Source: PFJX01 sp044227325
GTDB taxonomy: Bacteria > Pseudomonadota > Gammaproteobacteria > Burkholderiales > Thiobacillaceae
Assembly: GCA_044227325.1 (NCBI GenBank)
Contig: JBGAFI010000002.1
Location: 370,517 to 434,516 of the forward strand
DNA length: 64,000 nt
Direction: 5' to 3'
Shown: piece after piece, positions 44,576 to 55,186 of the stretch
Layout: each line of letters opens with the position of its first letter
Position numbering within the stretch: the stretch's first letter is position 1
Notes under the pieces: generated by a model
Database searches by the model: none
What the model was told of the DNA's origin: nothing
The model's input: only the letters and a program-made list of their open reading frames with translations
Made by a program: the position numbers and the translations under genes

Positions 44576-45661
44576 TTGAATCGCGTCAACCTGCTCGATT
44601 TCGACCAGCCCGGCCTCGTCGCTTTCTTCGAAAGCATCGGCGAGAAGCCCTTCCGCGCCCGCCAGGTGCTGCATTGGCTGCATCAGTACGGCGCCGACGA
44701 TTTCGAGCGGATGACCGATCTGGCCAAATCCCTGCGCGCCAAGCTGCCCCAGGTGGCCGAGATCCGGCCGCCGGTGCTGGGGCATGAGCAGGCCTCCAGC
44801 GACGGCACGCGCAAGTGGTTGCTGGAAGTGGGCCCGAACAACCGGGTGGAAACCGTGTTCATCCCGGAAACCGACCGGGGCACCCTGTGCGTGTCCACCC
44901 AGGTGGGCTGCGCGCTGGACTGCGCCTTTTGTTCCACCGGCAAACAGGGTTTCAACCGCAACCTGTCCGTTGCCGAAATCGTCGGCCAGCTCTGGTGGGC
45001 GAACCGCGCCCTGGGCCGCGATCCCAAGGGCGAGCGCATCATCTCCAACGTGGTGCTGATGGGCATGGGCGAGCCGCTGCTCAACTTCGACAACACGGTG
45101 GCGGCGGTGTCCCTGATGCTGGACGACCATGCCTACGGCTTGTCCCGGCGCCGGGTCACCATCTCCACTTCCGGCATCGTGCCGGCCATGGACCGGCTGC
45201 GCGAAAAGATGCCGGTGGCCTTGGCCGTGTCGCTGCACGCCCCCAACGACGCCCTGCGCGACGAACTGGTGCCGATCAACCGCAAGTACCCGCTCAAGGA
45301 ACTCATGGCCGCCTGCAAGCGCTATGTGCATGACGGTCCGCGTGACTTCATCACCTTCGAGTACGTCATGCTGGAAGGCGTCAACGACCAGCCGGAACAC
45401 GCGGAGCAGTTGTTGCGTCTAACCCGCGACGTGTCCTGCAAATTCAACCTGATCCCCTTCAATCCCTTCCCCCAGTCCGGGTTCCGCCGTTCGTCCGCGG
45501 ATGCCGTGCGGCGTTTCGCCGGCCTGCTCATGGCGGAAGGCAGGGTCGCGACCACCCGCAAGACCCGGGGCGACGACATCGACGCGGCCTGCGGGCAGCT
45601 CGCCGGTCAGGTCGAGGACAAGTCGCGGCGGGTCGTGAAACGCATGGAGTTGGCCGCATGA
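44576..45661 (+). CDS. rlmN: 23S rRNA/tRNA adenine-C2 methyltransferase RlmN
   Basis: A 361-residue radical-SAM enzyme that methylates A2503 of 23S rRNA and A37 of some tRNAs. The radical-SAM cluster CALDCAFCSTG near residue 119, MGMGEPLLNFDN near residue 162, and the methyl-carrier Cys in DDIDAACGQL near residue 340 are present. No Met is found near the N-terminus, so the start is a TTG at 44,576 (LNRVNLLDFDQPG). It lies 14 bp after ndk, and its stop overlaps the pilF start (ATGA). Confidence 0.95.
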   Translation: MNRVNLLDFDQPGLVAFFESIGEKPFRARQVLHWLHQYGADDFERMTDLAKSLRAKLPQVAEIRPPVLGHEQASSDGTRKWLLEVGPNNRVETVFIPETDRGTLCVSTQVGCALDCAFCSTGKQGFNRNLSVAEIVGQLWWANRALGRDPKGERIISNVVLMGMGEPLLNFDNTVAAVSLMLDDHAYGLSRRRVTISTSGIVPAMDRLREKMPVALAVSLHAPNDALRDELVPINRKYPLKELMAACKRYVHDGPRDFITFEYVMLEGVNDQPEHAEQLLRLTRDVSCKFNLIPFNPFPQSGFRRSSADAVRRFAGLLMAEGRVATTRKTRGDDIDAACGQLAGQVEDKSRRVVKRMELAA

Positions 45662-46461
45662 AGGCGAACAACGGCAAGGCCTTGCCGCTCATTCTGACGG
45701 CTTTCCTGTTGGCCGGTTGCGCCGGACAACAATCCACCGGGAGCGCGAGCCCAGAGACGCGCGCGTCCAACGAGGACAACCCCCAGGCGCGCATCCACAC
45801 CGAATTGGGCGCCGGTTATTTCGCGCGCGGCCAATACGCCGTCGCCTTGCAGGAACTGCGCAAGGCGCACGAGGCCGACGCCGGCTACGCGCCCGCCTAC
45901 AATGTCCTGGGGCTGGTGCATGGCGATCTGCGCGAGGACAAGCAGGCGGAGGAAAACTTCCGCCGCGCCATCGAGCTTTCCCCGAATTATTCCGAGGCCC
46001 ACAACAATTTCGGCCTGTTCCTGTGCCGGCGCGGCCGCTTGCCCGAATCCCTCCAGCATTTCGAGGACGCCCTCGCCAATCCGCTGTATGCGACGCCGGA
46101 AAAAGCCCTCGCCAACGCCGGTGTCTGCGCCCTGGAGAAGGGCGACCTGGCCAAGGCCGAGGTGTATTTCATCCGCGCGCTGAAGCGCGCCCCGAACCAG
46201 AACTCCGCCCTGGTGGGCATGGCCGAGGTGCACTTCCGCAATGGCCGCTGGCTCGCCGCCCTCGGCTTGCTGCGCCAGGCGGGCGGAGCGCAGGAATTGG
46301 GCGCCCAGGCGCTGTGGCTGGGCGTCCGCGCCGAGCGTCGCATGGGCGACCGGGATGCCGAAGCGAGCTATGCGGCCCAGTTGCGCCGGCGTTTCCCCGA
46401 ATCCCTGCAAACCCAATGGCTGATCACCGGCCAGTACGATCAGGCCGGGAGTCTGTTATGA
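45658..46461 (+). CDS. pilF: PilF/PilW type IV pilus TPR lipoprotein
   Basis: A 267-residue lipoprotein (signal with lipobox LLAGC at residues 17-21). Six TPR-like repeats span about 45-230 (YFARGQYAVALQELRKAHEA, YNVLGLVHGDLREDKQAEEN and so on). PilF pilots PilQ secretin to the outer membrane for type IV pilus assembly. It overlaps rlmN and rodZ by four bases on either side, a normal place for pilF in betaproteobacteria. Other pilus genes are not in the window. Confidence 0.92.
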   Translation: MKANNGKALPLILTAFLLAGCAGQQSTGSASPETRASNEDNPQARIHTELGAGYFARGQYAVALQELRKAHEADAGYAPAYNVLGLVHGDLREDKQAEENFRRAIELSPNYSEAHNNFGLFLCRRGRLPESLQHFEDALANPLYATPEKALANAGVCALEKGDLAKAEVYFIRALKRAPNQNSALVGMAEVHFRNGRWLAALGLLRQAGGAQELGAQALWLGVRAERRMGDRDAEASYAAQLRRRFPESLQTQWLITGQYDQAGSLL

Positions 46462-47423
46462 GCGAAGTGTTCCAACCCGGTTTCGGCGCGCGTCTTAAGG
46501 CCGGCCGGGAAGCCAAGAATCTGGCCGTGATCGATGTGGCGGCGAAGCTCAAGCTGACTTCGCGCCAGGTGGAAGCCCTCGAGTCGGAGGATCTGAGCCA
46601 TCTGCCCAGCGAAGTGTTCGTGCGCGGTTTCGTGCGCAACTATGCGCGGCTGGTGGAGGTGGACGCCGATAACCTGATCACGCCGGTGGATGTCCAGGCC
46701 GCCGTCGCCGAGACCATCACCGCGCCCAGCGCGGGCGTCACCTTCACCAATAGCGGCCTGCGGCGCTGGGTGGTGCTGCCGGTGGCCGCGCTGGTCCTGT
46801 TCCTGGTGCTGGTGGCGGTGCTTTACCACTGGCTGCGCCAAGGCGAGGACAGCCTGGTGGTGCCCGAGGCCGTGACCGCCGCCCAGCCGCAAGCCGAGGC
46901 GCCCGCCGCGCCGCCCGAGCCCGCGCCGGTCGAATCCCAGACCCTCCAGTTGTCCCCCCAGGCCTCGGTGATGGCCGACGGCGAGCCCGCCCCCGGCACC
47001 CTCGCCGCCGGCACCCCCGCCGCCGCGCCGCAAACCCCCGCGAATGCCGCCGTTCCGACGGCCCCGGCCCAATCCGTGACGCCGGCCAAACCGGCGATGA
47101 CCGCCACGGTGCCCGTTCCGCTGGCGGCGCCGACGGCGCCCGTCCCAGCCGCCGGCGCGGAGAAGCCCGCGGCAGCGAAGCCGGCCGGCGCCCATACCTT
47201 GCGCTTCGAGCCCGCCCAGGACGCCTGGATCCAGGTGGTGGACGGCAACGGCAACCGCTTTTCCAAGCTGGTCCGCGCCGGCGCGATGGAGTCCTTCGCC
47301 GGCGAACCGCCGTTCCGTCTGGTGGTGGGCGAGGCTGCCCGCGTGCGCATGAGCTACGACGGCCATGTCATCGACCTGACCCCGTTCATCGGCCAGAAAG
47401 TGGCCCGCCTGACCCTGGAATGA
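46458..47423 (+). CDS. rodZ: RodZ-like cell-shape protein (Xre helix-turn-helix, membrane)
   Basis: A 321-residue protein with a cytoplasmic Xre-type helix-turn-helix (about 10-75: ARLKAGREAKNLAVIDVAAKL), one transmembrane helix (about 97-118: WVVLPVAALVLFLVLVAVL), a long Ala/Pro-rich periplasmic linker (about 130-235) and a C-terminal domain typical of RodZ (about 240-321: RFEPAQDAWIQVVDGNGNR). RodZ joins MreB to the membrane. It is fused to the preceding gene by an ATGA overlap and ispG follows after 13 bp. Confidence 0.9.
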   Translation: MSEVFQPGFGARLKAGREAKNLAVIDVAAKLKLTSRQVEALESEDLSHLPSEVFVRGFVRNYARLVEVDADNLITPVDVQAAVAETITAPSAGVTFTNSGLRRWVVLPVAALVLFLVLVAVLYHWLRQGEDSLVVPEAVTAAQPQAEAPAAPPEPAPVESQTLQLSPQASVMADGEPAPGTLAAGTPAAAPQTPANAAVPTAPAQSVTPAKPAMTATVPVPLAAPTAPVPAAGAEKPAAAKPAGAHTLRFEPAQDAWIQVVDGNGNRFSKLVRAGAMESFAGEPPFRLVVGEAARVRMSYDGHVIDLTPFIGQKVARLTLE

Positions 47424-47436
47424 CGGGAATCTCGCC

Positions 47437-48681
47437 ATGACTTTGAGCAGTTCCATCGTGCGCCGCCCGACCCGCCGGATCATGGTCGGCCACGTGCCCG
47501 TGGGCGGCGGCGCGCCGGTTGTCGTGCAGTCCATGACCAACACGGATACCGCCGACATCGCCGGTACCGTGGCCCAGACCCACGCCCTCTGGCAGGCCGG
47601 TTCCGAACTGGTGCGCATCACCGTCAACACCGAGGAGGCCGCCCGCGCGGTGCCGGCCATCCGGGAAAAGCTCGATGCCATGGGCTGCGACGTCCCCTTG
47701 ATCGGCGACTTCCATTTCAACGGACACCGCCTCATCAAGGCCGTGCCGGAATGCGCCCAGGCCCTGGCCAAGCTGCGCATCAACCCGGGCAACGTGGGGC
47801 GCGGCGCCAAGAAGGACGAACAGTTCGCGACCCTGATCGAGGCGGCCGCGAAATACGGCAAGGCGGTGCGCATCGGCGTCAACTGGGGCAGCCTGGACCA
47901 GGAATTGCTGGCGCGCATGATGGACGACAACGCCCGCCTATCCCGCCCGCGCGAGCCGGACGAGGTGATGCGCCACGCCCTCATCGCCTCCGCCCTGGAT
48001 TCCGCCGGCCGCGCCGAGGAACTGGGCCTGCCCGGCGACAAGATCCTCCTGTCCTGCAAGATGTCCGGCGTGCAGGATCTCATCAAGGTCTACCGGGATC
48101 TGGCCGCCCGCTCCGATTACGCCCTGCACCTGGGCCTGACCGAGGCGGGCATGGGCAGCAAGGGCATCGTCGCCTCCACCGCGGCCCTGGCCATCCTGCT
48201 CCAGGAGGGCATCGGCGACACCATCCGCGTCTCCCTCACGCCCGCGCCCGGCGAATCCCGCACCGTTGAAGTCCAGGTCGCCCAGGAAATCCTGCAAACC
48301 TTGGGCATCCGCTCCTTCACGCCCCTGGTCACCGCCTGCCCCGGCTGCGGCCGCACCACCAGCACGGTGTTCCAGGAACTGGCCCAGAGCATCCAGAACT
48401 GGCTGCGTGCCCAGATGCCCATCTGGCGCGGCCAATATCCCGGCGTCGAGACCATGAACGTGGCGGTCATGGGCTGCGTGGTGAACGGCCCGGGGGAGAG
48501 CAAGCACGCCAACGTGGGCATCAGCCTGCCCGGCACCAACGAAACCCCGGTGGCCCCGGTCTACGTGGACGGCGAAAAGACCGTCACCCTCAAGGGCGAG
48601 TGCATCGCCGAGGAGTTCCAGGCCATCGTCGAGGACTATGTGAAACGAACCTATGGGGATCGGGTGAAAAGTGAAGCGTGA
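47437..48681 (+). CDS. ispG: (E)-4-hydroxy-3-methylbut-2-enyl-diphosphate synthase
   Basis: A 414-residue IspG, a [4Fe-4S] reductase making HMBPP in the MEP isoprenoid pathway. The N-terminal TIM-barrel region shows VQSMTNTDTADIAGTVAQ near residue 29 and FHFNGHRLI; the cluster Cys lie in TACPGCGRTTSTVFQEL near residue 300 and MGCVVNGPGESKHANVG near residue 345. It is in the standard place after rodZ. A repeat-rich spacer separates it from hisS. Confidence 0.97.
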   Translation: MTLSSSIVRRPTRRIMVGHVPVGGGAPVVVQSMTNTDTADIAGTVAQTHALWQAGSELVRITVNTEEAARAVPAIREKLDAMGCDVPLIGDFHFNGHRLIKAVPECAQALAKLRINPGNVGRGAKKDEQFATLIEAAAKYGKAVRIGVNWGSLDQELLARMMDDNARLSRPREPDEVMRHALIASALDSAGRAEELGLPGDKILLSCKMSGVQDLIKVYRDLAARSDYALHLGLTEAGMGSKGIVASTAALAILLQEGIGDTIRVSLTPAPGESRTVEVQVAQEILQTLGIRSFTPLVTACPGCGRTTSTVFQELAQSIQNWLRAQMPIWRGQYPGVETMNVAVMGCVVNGPGESKHANVGISLPGTNETPVAPVYVDGEKTVTLKGECIAEEFQAIVEDYVKRTYGDRVKSEA

Positions 48682-48750
48682 AAAGTGAAAAGTGGCTTGG
48701 CGCTCCCGCCCCGCTCACCTTTCACGTTTCCCATTTCACGTTTCACGTAA
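48664..48750. repeat. GTGAAAAGTG / TTTCACGTTTC repeats between ispG and hisS
   Basis: The spacer starts with several GTGAAAAGTG-like copies and ends with TTTCACGTTTCCCATTTCAC plus another TTTCACG, so the two ends are inverted and can pair over the G+C-rich centre. The ispG stop itself lies in the first copies. A related A-rich GTGAAACGGGAAAAGTGAAACGGG-like block occurs between bamB and der in the same gene block. Confidence 0.65.
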
Positions 48751-48756
48751 CGACAT

Positions 48757-50022
48757 ATGAGCAACGCCCTCCGCGCCGTGCGCGGCATGAACGACCTGCT
48801 GCCGGCCGACGCGCCGCTGTGGACCCATTTCGAAGGCGTCGTCCGCGCCTGGCTGAAAAGCTACGGCTATCGCGAGATGCGCACGCCCATCCTGGAGCAG
48901 ACCGGCCTGTTCAAGCGGGCCATCGGCGAGGTGACCGACATCGTCGAGAAGGAGATGTACACTTTCGTCGACGAGTTGAACGGCGAATCCCTGACCCTGC
49001 GCCCGGAAGGCACCGCCTCATGCGTGCGCGCCGCCATCGAGCACGGCCTGTTGTTCGACGGCGGCAAGCGGCTCTGGTACGCCGGCCCCATGTTCCGCCA
49101 CGAGCGTCCCCAGAAGGGCCGCTACCGCCAGTTCCATCAGGTCGGCATCGAGGCCCTGGGTTTCGCCGGGCCAGACCTGGATATCGAACATCTGCTGATG
49201 ACCGCCCGCCTGTGGAAACTGCTGGGCATGGCCGAGCACATCCGCCTGGAGATCAACACTCTGGGCGGCGCCGAAGCCCGCGCGAGCCACCGGCAGAAAC
49301 TCATCGCCTATTTCGAATCCCATCTCGACCAGTTGGACGAGGACGCCAAGCGCCGCCTGCACAGCAACCCGCTACGCATCCTGGACACCAAGAACCCGCT
49401 CATGCAACCCCTGGTGGAAGCCGCGCCCAAGCTCATGGACGAGTTGGACGAAGCGGCCCTGGCCCATTTCGCGGCGGTGAAACAGGGCCTGGACGACGCC
49501 GGCATCGCCTATGCGGTGAACCCCCGTCTGGTGCGCGGGCTGGATTACTACAACCTCACCGTCTTCGAGTGGGTCACCGACAAGCTCGGCGCCCAGGGCA
49601 CGGTGTGCGCCGGCGGCCGCTACGACGGCCTGGTCGCGCAACTGGGCGGCAAGCCCGCCCCCGCCTGCGGCTTCGCCATGGGCGTGGAGCGTCTGCTGGT
49701 CATGATGGCGGAATTGCACCTGATTCCCGCCCCCGAGGCGCCGGATGCGTATATCGTCAACGTCGGCGACGCCGCCGTCCGCTTCGCGCCGCAAGCCGCC
49801 GAAAGCTTGCGCGACGCGGGCCTGGACGTGGTGCTGCACGGCGGCGGCGGCGGGTTCAAATCCCAGATGAAGAAGGCCGACGCCAGCCTGGCCCGTTTCG
49901 CCGTCATCATCGGCGACGACGAGGCGGCGGCGGGCGAGGTGACGGTCAAGCCGCTGCGCCAGGAAGGCGAGCAGCGGCGGGTCAAATTGGCGGAAGCCAC
50001 CGAATTGTTGAAAAAAGGGTAA
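48757..50022 (+). CDS. hisS: histidyl-tRNA synthetase
   Basis: A 421-residue class II synthetase. The class II signatures are visible: motif 2 in FRHERPQKGRYRQFHQVG near residue 113, the histidine-binding RGLDYYNLTVFEWV near residue 262, and motif 3 in CGFAMGVERLLVMM near residue 308. The C-terminal anticodon-binding domain (about 330-421) is present. yfgM follows directly (3 bp). Confidence 0.97.
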   Translation: MSNALRAVRGMNDLLPADAPLWTHFEGVVRAWLKSYGYREMRTPILEQTGLFKRAIGEVTDIVEKEMYTFVDELNGESLTLRPEGTASCVRAAIEHGLLFDGGKRLWYAGPMFRHERPQKGRYRQFHQVGIEALGFAGPDLDIEHLLMTARLWKLLGMAEHIRLEINTLGGAEARASHRQKLIAYFESHLDQLDEDAKRRLHSNPLRILDTKNPLMQPLVEAAPKLMDELDEAALAHFAAVKQGLDDAGIAYAVNPRLVRGLDYYNLTVFEWVTDKLGAQGTVCAGGRYDGLVAQLGGKPAPACGFAMGVERLLVMMAELHLIPAPEAPDAYIVNVGDAAVRFAPQAAESLRDAGLDVVLHGGGGGFKSQMKKADASLARFAVIIGDDEAAAGEVTVKPLRQEGEQRRVKLAEATELLKKG

Positions 50023-50025
50023 GCG

Positions 50026-50655
50026 ATGGCACTCGATCTCGAAGAACAGGAACAGTTGGACGAAGCGAAAGTCTGGTGGAAGCAGCACGGCAACAAGGTC
50101 ATCTGGGGCGTCACGATCTTTCTGCTGGCGGTGGCCGGCTGGCGCGCCTGGGAAACCTGGCAGCGCAACCAGGCGGCGGAAGCCTCCATGCTGTTCGACC
50201 AGGCGGTGCAGGCCACCGGCCTGAACGACCTGAAGACCGCGAAGGGCGCCGCCGCGAGCATCATGGAAAACCATCCGCGCAGCGCCTACGCGGTGCCCGC
50301 CGCCTGGCTTGCGGGCCGCATCAACTATGAGACCAACGACCTGAAGAGCGCCCGCGCCCAGTACGAGTTCGCCCTGGAACACGCCCGCGACGACGGCGTG
50401 CGCCAGATGGCGCGTCTGCGTCTCGCCACCCTGCTGTTCGATGAAAAGGATCTGGCCGGCGCCATGAAGCTGCTGGACGAGCCTTTCGATCCGGCGTTCC
50501 AGGGCTTGGCCGGCCAGCTCAAGGGCGATCTTCTGGCGGCCCAGGGCAAGACCGAGGAAGCCCGCGCGGCCTACAAACTGGCCATGGAGAAACTGGGCGA
50601 GAAGAGCGCTTTGAAACCTCTGGTGGAAATCCGCCTGGATGGCCTGGGAGGCTGA
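50026..50655 (+). CDS. yfgM: YfgM-like TPR membrane protein
   Basis: A 209-residue protein with an N-terminal transmembrane helix (about 23-40: VIWGVTIFLLAVAGWRAW) and a periplasmic TPR-like tail. YfgM in E. coli is a SecYEG- and BamA-linked chaperone partner of PpiD. The start LDLEEQEQLDEAKVWWKQHG is typical of the family (DUF2133/UPF0070). It follows hisS by 3 bp and its end overlaps the possible upstream extension of bamB. Confidence 0.9.
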   Translation: MALDLEEQEQLDEAKVWWKQHGNKVIWGVTIFLLAVAGWRAWETWQRNQAAEASMLFDQAVQATGLNDLKTAKGAAASIMENHPRSAYAVPAAWLAGRINYETNDLKSARAQYEFALEHARDDGVRQMARLRLATLLFDEKDLAGAMKLLDEPFDPAFQGLAGQLKGDLLAAQGKTEEARAAYKLAMEKLGEKSALKPLVEIRLDGLGG

Positions 50656-50656
50656 C

Positions 50657-51841
50657 GTGAACCGAGTCACCGCATTCCCCGCGCGCGCCGCGCTTAAGGC
50701 CACAGGCATGGCCGTGGCGCTCTCCCTGTCCCTGTCCGGCTGCTCCTGGTTCAGCGGCTGGTTCGGTTCCGGCAAGACGGTGATCAAGCCGGCCGAACTG
50801 GTGGAGTTCAAGCCCAGCGTTACTCTCAGCCGCGCCTGGGACGCCAGCGTGGGCAGCGCCGGCACCTACGTGTTCTCGCCCGCCACGGATGGCGCGGCGG
50901 TCTACGCCGCCGGCCGCGACGGCCGCATCGTCAAGCTGGACCTGGCCACCGGTCAGGAAGCCTGGCGCATCGAGGCGGGCCAGACGCTTTCCGCCGGCGT
51001 CGGCGTGGGTGAGGGCCTGGTGCTGGTGGGCACGCCCAAGGGCGAGCTGCTCGCCTTCAAGGCCGCCGACGGTTCTCCCGCCTGGACCGCGAAGCTGTCC
51101 GGCGAACTGCTGGTGCCGCCCGAGGCCGGCAGCGGCGCCGTGGTCGCCCGCACCAACGACGGCAAGATCGCCCTGTTGGAAGCGGCCAGCGGCAAGCCGC
51201 GCTGGAGTTACAGCCGTGTCCTGCCGGCCCTCACCCTGCGCGAGCAGAGCCATCTCATCGTCACGGATAGCGCTGTGTTCGCGGGCCATGCCGGCGGCCG
51301 CTTGACCGCGCTGGCCCTGAACAACGGCGCGCCGCAATGGGAAGTCAACGTCGCCCTGCCGCGTGGCGTGACGGAACTGGAACGTATCGCCGATGTGACC
51401 GGTTCCCTCGGCATGGATGACCGGCTGGTCTGCGCCGCCGCCTACCAGGGCCGCATCGGCTGCTTCGACCGGGTGACCGGCAATGCCGCCTGGGTGCGTG
51501 ATTTCTCCAGCCTGGGCGGCGTGGACCTGGACAGCCGCTTCGTGTTCGCGGTGGACGAGCACGACAGCGTCTCCGCCTTCGACAAGGGCAAGGGCACCAA
51601 CCCCTGGAAGCAGGACAAGCTGCGCGACCGCAAGCTGTCCAGCCCGGTGGCGGTGGCCGATACCTACGTCGCGGTGGGCGACTACCAGGGCCAGGTCCAC
51701 CTGATCAACGCCGAGGACGGCGCCTTCGCCGCCCGCGTCGGCACCGACGGCAGCGCCATCCGCGGCGTCATGCTGCGCCTCAAGTCCGGCCTGGTGGCGC
51801 AGACGGCGAACGGCGGCGTGTATGCGCTCAAGATTCAGTGA
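50657..51841 (+). CDS. bamB: outer-membrane assembly lipoprotein BamB
   Basis: A 394-residue lipoprotein with a lipobox (SLSGC) and a beta-propeller of PQQ-type repeats (for example KLDLATGQEAWRIEAGQTLS, GWTAKLSGELLV-type strands). BamB is part of the BAM complex that inserts outer-membrane proteins. A GTG at 50,657 behind GGGAGG (50,646-50,651) is chosen. It sits between yfgM and der as in many betaproteobacteria. Confidence 0.94.
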   Translation: MNRVTAFPARAALKATGMAVALSLSLSGCSWFSGWFGSGKTVIKPAELVEFKPSVTLSRAWDASVGSAGTYVFSPATDGAAVYAAGRDGRIVKLDLATGQEAWRIEAGQTLSAGVGVGEGLVLVGTPKGELLAFKAADGSPAWTAKLSGELLVPPEAGSGAVVARTNDGKIALLEAASGKPRWSYSRVLPALTLREQSHLIVTDSAVFAGHAGGRLTALALNNGAPQWEVNVALPRGVTELERIADVTGSLGMDDRLVCAAAYQGRIGCFDRVTGNAAWVRDFSSLGGVDLDSRFVFAVDEHDSVSAFDKGKGTNPWKQDKLRDRKLSSPVAVADTYVAVGDYQGQVHLINAEDGAFAARVGTDGSAIRGVMLRLKSGLVAQTANGGVYALKIQ

Positions 51842-51850
51842 GATGGACGA

Positions 51851-51974
51851 ATGAAAAGCGCCAGTGAAACGGGAAAAGTGAAACGGGATGCCCGCCCCGC
51901 GCCCCTGGCGCGACCCTCCCTGCCGGGCGGGTGTCAGGATTCCGTGCTCGTTCCCCGTTTTCCGCTTTCCTGAC
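51851..51974. repeat. repeat-rich spacer between bamB and der
   Basis: Starts with ATGAAAAGCGCCAGTGAAAC followed by a second GTGAAACGGG copy, then a G+C-rich centre, and ends with CCCCGTTTTCCGC, giving an overall inverted arrangement like the ispG-hisS spacer. The function is unknown; it may be a transcribed spacer element. Confidence 0.55.
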
Positions 51975-51985
51975 GTCTCCCACCC

Positions 51986-53428
<1,443 letters not shown>

Positions 53429-53500
53429 GCGGGGCAACCGGATTCCGGCCATTCGCCCTGGATGAGGGTGGCGGAAATTTCAGCCTGATCGTTGGGTAGC

Positions 53501-53518
53501 AGCGAGCCTCGGCTCGCT
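53501..53518. repeat. REP-like palindrome downstream of der
   Basis: AGCGAGCC-TC-GGCTCGCT followed by CCCACAAG, an 8-bp perfect stem. On the minus strand it reads CTTGTGGGAGCGAGCC, which resembles REP elements known from pseudomonads and other proteobacteria. It marks the start of the der-dsrA spacer. Confidence 0.55.
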
Positions 53519-53796
53519 CCCACAAGACTGGCTGGACGTGTCTGATTGTTCGGACATCGCGCCTATCCGCCGCAAGCGCAGGCGCTCTTCCCCTCGGTTC
53601 TCAAAACGGGCTAGGACACCTCCCCCCGCCGGGAGGGAGGGCAGGGCGAATGCCCGTCTTTTCCCATGCCGGCTTCCACCGCTTTCCTCAGTCCGACAAC
53701 CTCGCTCGGGGTGTTTTTGTCATCCAAGAAAAACTATTCCTGACAATACCTGACTAAAAGACTATGGTAAGCGTCGACATTACAGGAGGACACGCC
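53519..53796. promoter_or_regulatory. der-dsrA spacer with inverted repeat before dsrA
   Basis: No gene was accepted here. About 50-80 bp before dsrA there is an inverted repeat, TTGTCA (53,717-53,722) and TGACAA (53,741-53,746), 18 bases apart, which could be an operator or overlap a promoter. A strong ribosome-binding site AGGAGGA (53,784-53,790) precedes the ATG at 53,797. Confidence 0.5.
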
Positions 53797-55116
53797 ATGA
53801 ACACCTTGCCCAATACCCCCAATCTCGACGAACTCGAGTCCGGTCCCTGGCCTTCCTTCGTCACCGGCCTGAAGCGGCTCGCCGAGGACAGCCCCATGAT
53901 GGTCGATCTGCTCGGCCAGTTGGAAACCTCCTACCAGACCAAATTGGGCTACTGGAAAGGCGGCACCGTGGGGGTGGTGGGCTACGGCGGCGGTGTCATT
54001 CCCCGTTTCACCGAACTGAAAAACGCCGACGGCAAACCCGTGTTTCCCGAGGCGGCGGAATTCCACACGCTGCGCATCCAGCCCCCCGCCGGCATGCATT
54101 ACAGTTCCAATCTGCTGCGCCAGATGGCGGATGTCTGGCTGGAGGCGGGCGGTTCCGGCCTGATCGCTTTCCACGGCCAGTCCGGCGACATCATGTTCCA
54201 GGGCATCCGCAGCGACGACGTCCAGAAAGCCTTCGACGGCCTCAATGAAATCGGCTTCGATCTCGGCGGCGCGGGCCCCGCGCTGCGCACTTCCATGTCC
54301 TGCGTCGGTGCCGCCCGCTGCGAGATGTCGTGTTACGACGAGGCGCGCGCCCTGCGCACCGTCATCAACAACAACATCGACGACATGCACCGCCCGTCGC
54401 TGCCCTACAAGTTCAAATTCAAGTTCTCCGGTTGTCCCAACGACTGCGTCAACGCCATCCAGCGTTCCGACATGGCCACTATCGGCACCTGGCGCGACAG
54501 CATCCGCAGCGACGAGAAAATGGCGCGAGAGTGGTACGCCGCCCACGGCATGGAGGACACCATCAACATGGTGGTCAACCTGTGCCCGACCCATGCCATC
54601 CAACTGCGCAAGCCGAACCCCGCCGCGCCTGGCGAGGGAGTCACCCGCGTGATCCTCTCCGATGAACATGCCCTGGAAATCGACAACCACAACTGCGTGC
54701 GCTGCATGCACTGCCTCAACGTCATGCCCGGCGCGTTGTTGCCCGGCAAGGACAAGGGCGTGACAGTGCTGATCGGCGGCAAGGGCGTGCTGAAGATCGG
54801 CGCCACCATGGGCACGGTCATCATTCCGTTCATGAAACTCGAATCCGACGAGGACTTCGAAAAACTCAACGATCTTGGCCGTAGCGTGCTGGATTTCTTC
54901 GCGGAGAACGCCTTGGAGCATGAACGCACCGGCGAGATGATCGATCGCATCGGCCTGGTCAATTTCCTGGAAGGACTCGGCATCGACATCGACCCGAACA
55001 TGATCGTGCATCCCCGCAGCAACCCCTACTTCCGGGGCGACGGCTGGGACGAGGAAGCCGAGAAATGGTTCGCGCGCAAGGCCGAAGCCGGCGGCAAGCA
55101 GGCTGAGGCGGCCTGA
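53797..55116 (+). CDS. dsrA: dissimilatory sulfite reductase alpha subunit
   Basis: A 439-residue siroheme-[4Fe-4S] reductase subunit. The family opening ELESGPWPSFVTGLKRLAED, YWKGGTVGVVGYGGGVIPRF near residue 50, the siroheme-cluster Cys in SCVGAARCEMSC near residue 167 and FKFSGCPNDCVN near residue 208, and the ferredoxin-type insert NHNCVRCMHCLNVMPGALLP near residue 300 are all complete. In sulfur oxidisers DsrAB runs in reverse. The ribosome-binding site at 53,784 selects ATG 53,797, not 53,764. The expected dsrB partner does not follow; an HdrC-like gene does. Sequence quality gives no sign of a broken gene. Confidence 0.92.
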   Translation: MNTLPNTPNLDELESGPWPSFVTGLKRLAEDSPMMVDLLGQLETSYQTKLGYWKGGTVGVVGYGGGVIPRFTELKNADGKPVFPEAAEFHTLRIQPPAGMHYSSNLLRQMADVWLEAGGSGLIAFHGQSGDIMFQGIRSDDVQKAFDGLNEIGFDLGGAGPALRTSMSCVGAARCEMSCYDEARALRTVINNNIDDMHRPSLPYKFKFKFSGCPNDCVNAIQRSDMATIGTWRDSIRSDEKMAREWYAAHGMEDTINMVVNLCPTHAIQLRKPNPAAPGEGVTRVILSDEHALEIDNHNCVRCMHCLNVMPGALLPGKDKGVTVLIGGKGVLKIGATMGTVIIPFMKLESDEDFEKLNDLGRSVLDFFAENALEHERTGEMIDRIGLVNFLEGLGIDIDPNMIVHPRSNPYFRGDGWDEEAEKWFARKAEAGGKQAEAA

Positions 55117-55186
55117 TCCGGGTACCCCCCAGTCCGGCCGGATGGCCCCGGACCGGCCGCATCGGCTTACGGGGCCAGGAGGGCGC

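Noticed and set aside
53538..53753. 71-codon open frame after der
   Set aside because: Arg/Pro-rich, no ribosome-binding site and it overlaps the dsrA control region.
53764..53796. Upstream ATG for dsrA at 53,764
   Set aside because: The ribosome-binding site lies inside this stretch and points to ATG 53,797.
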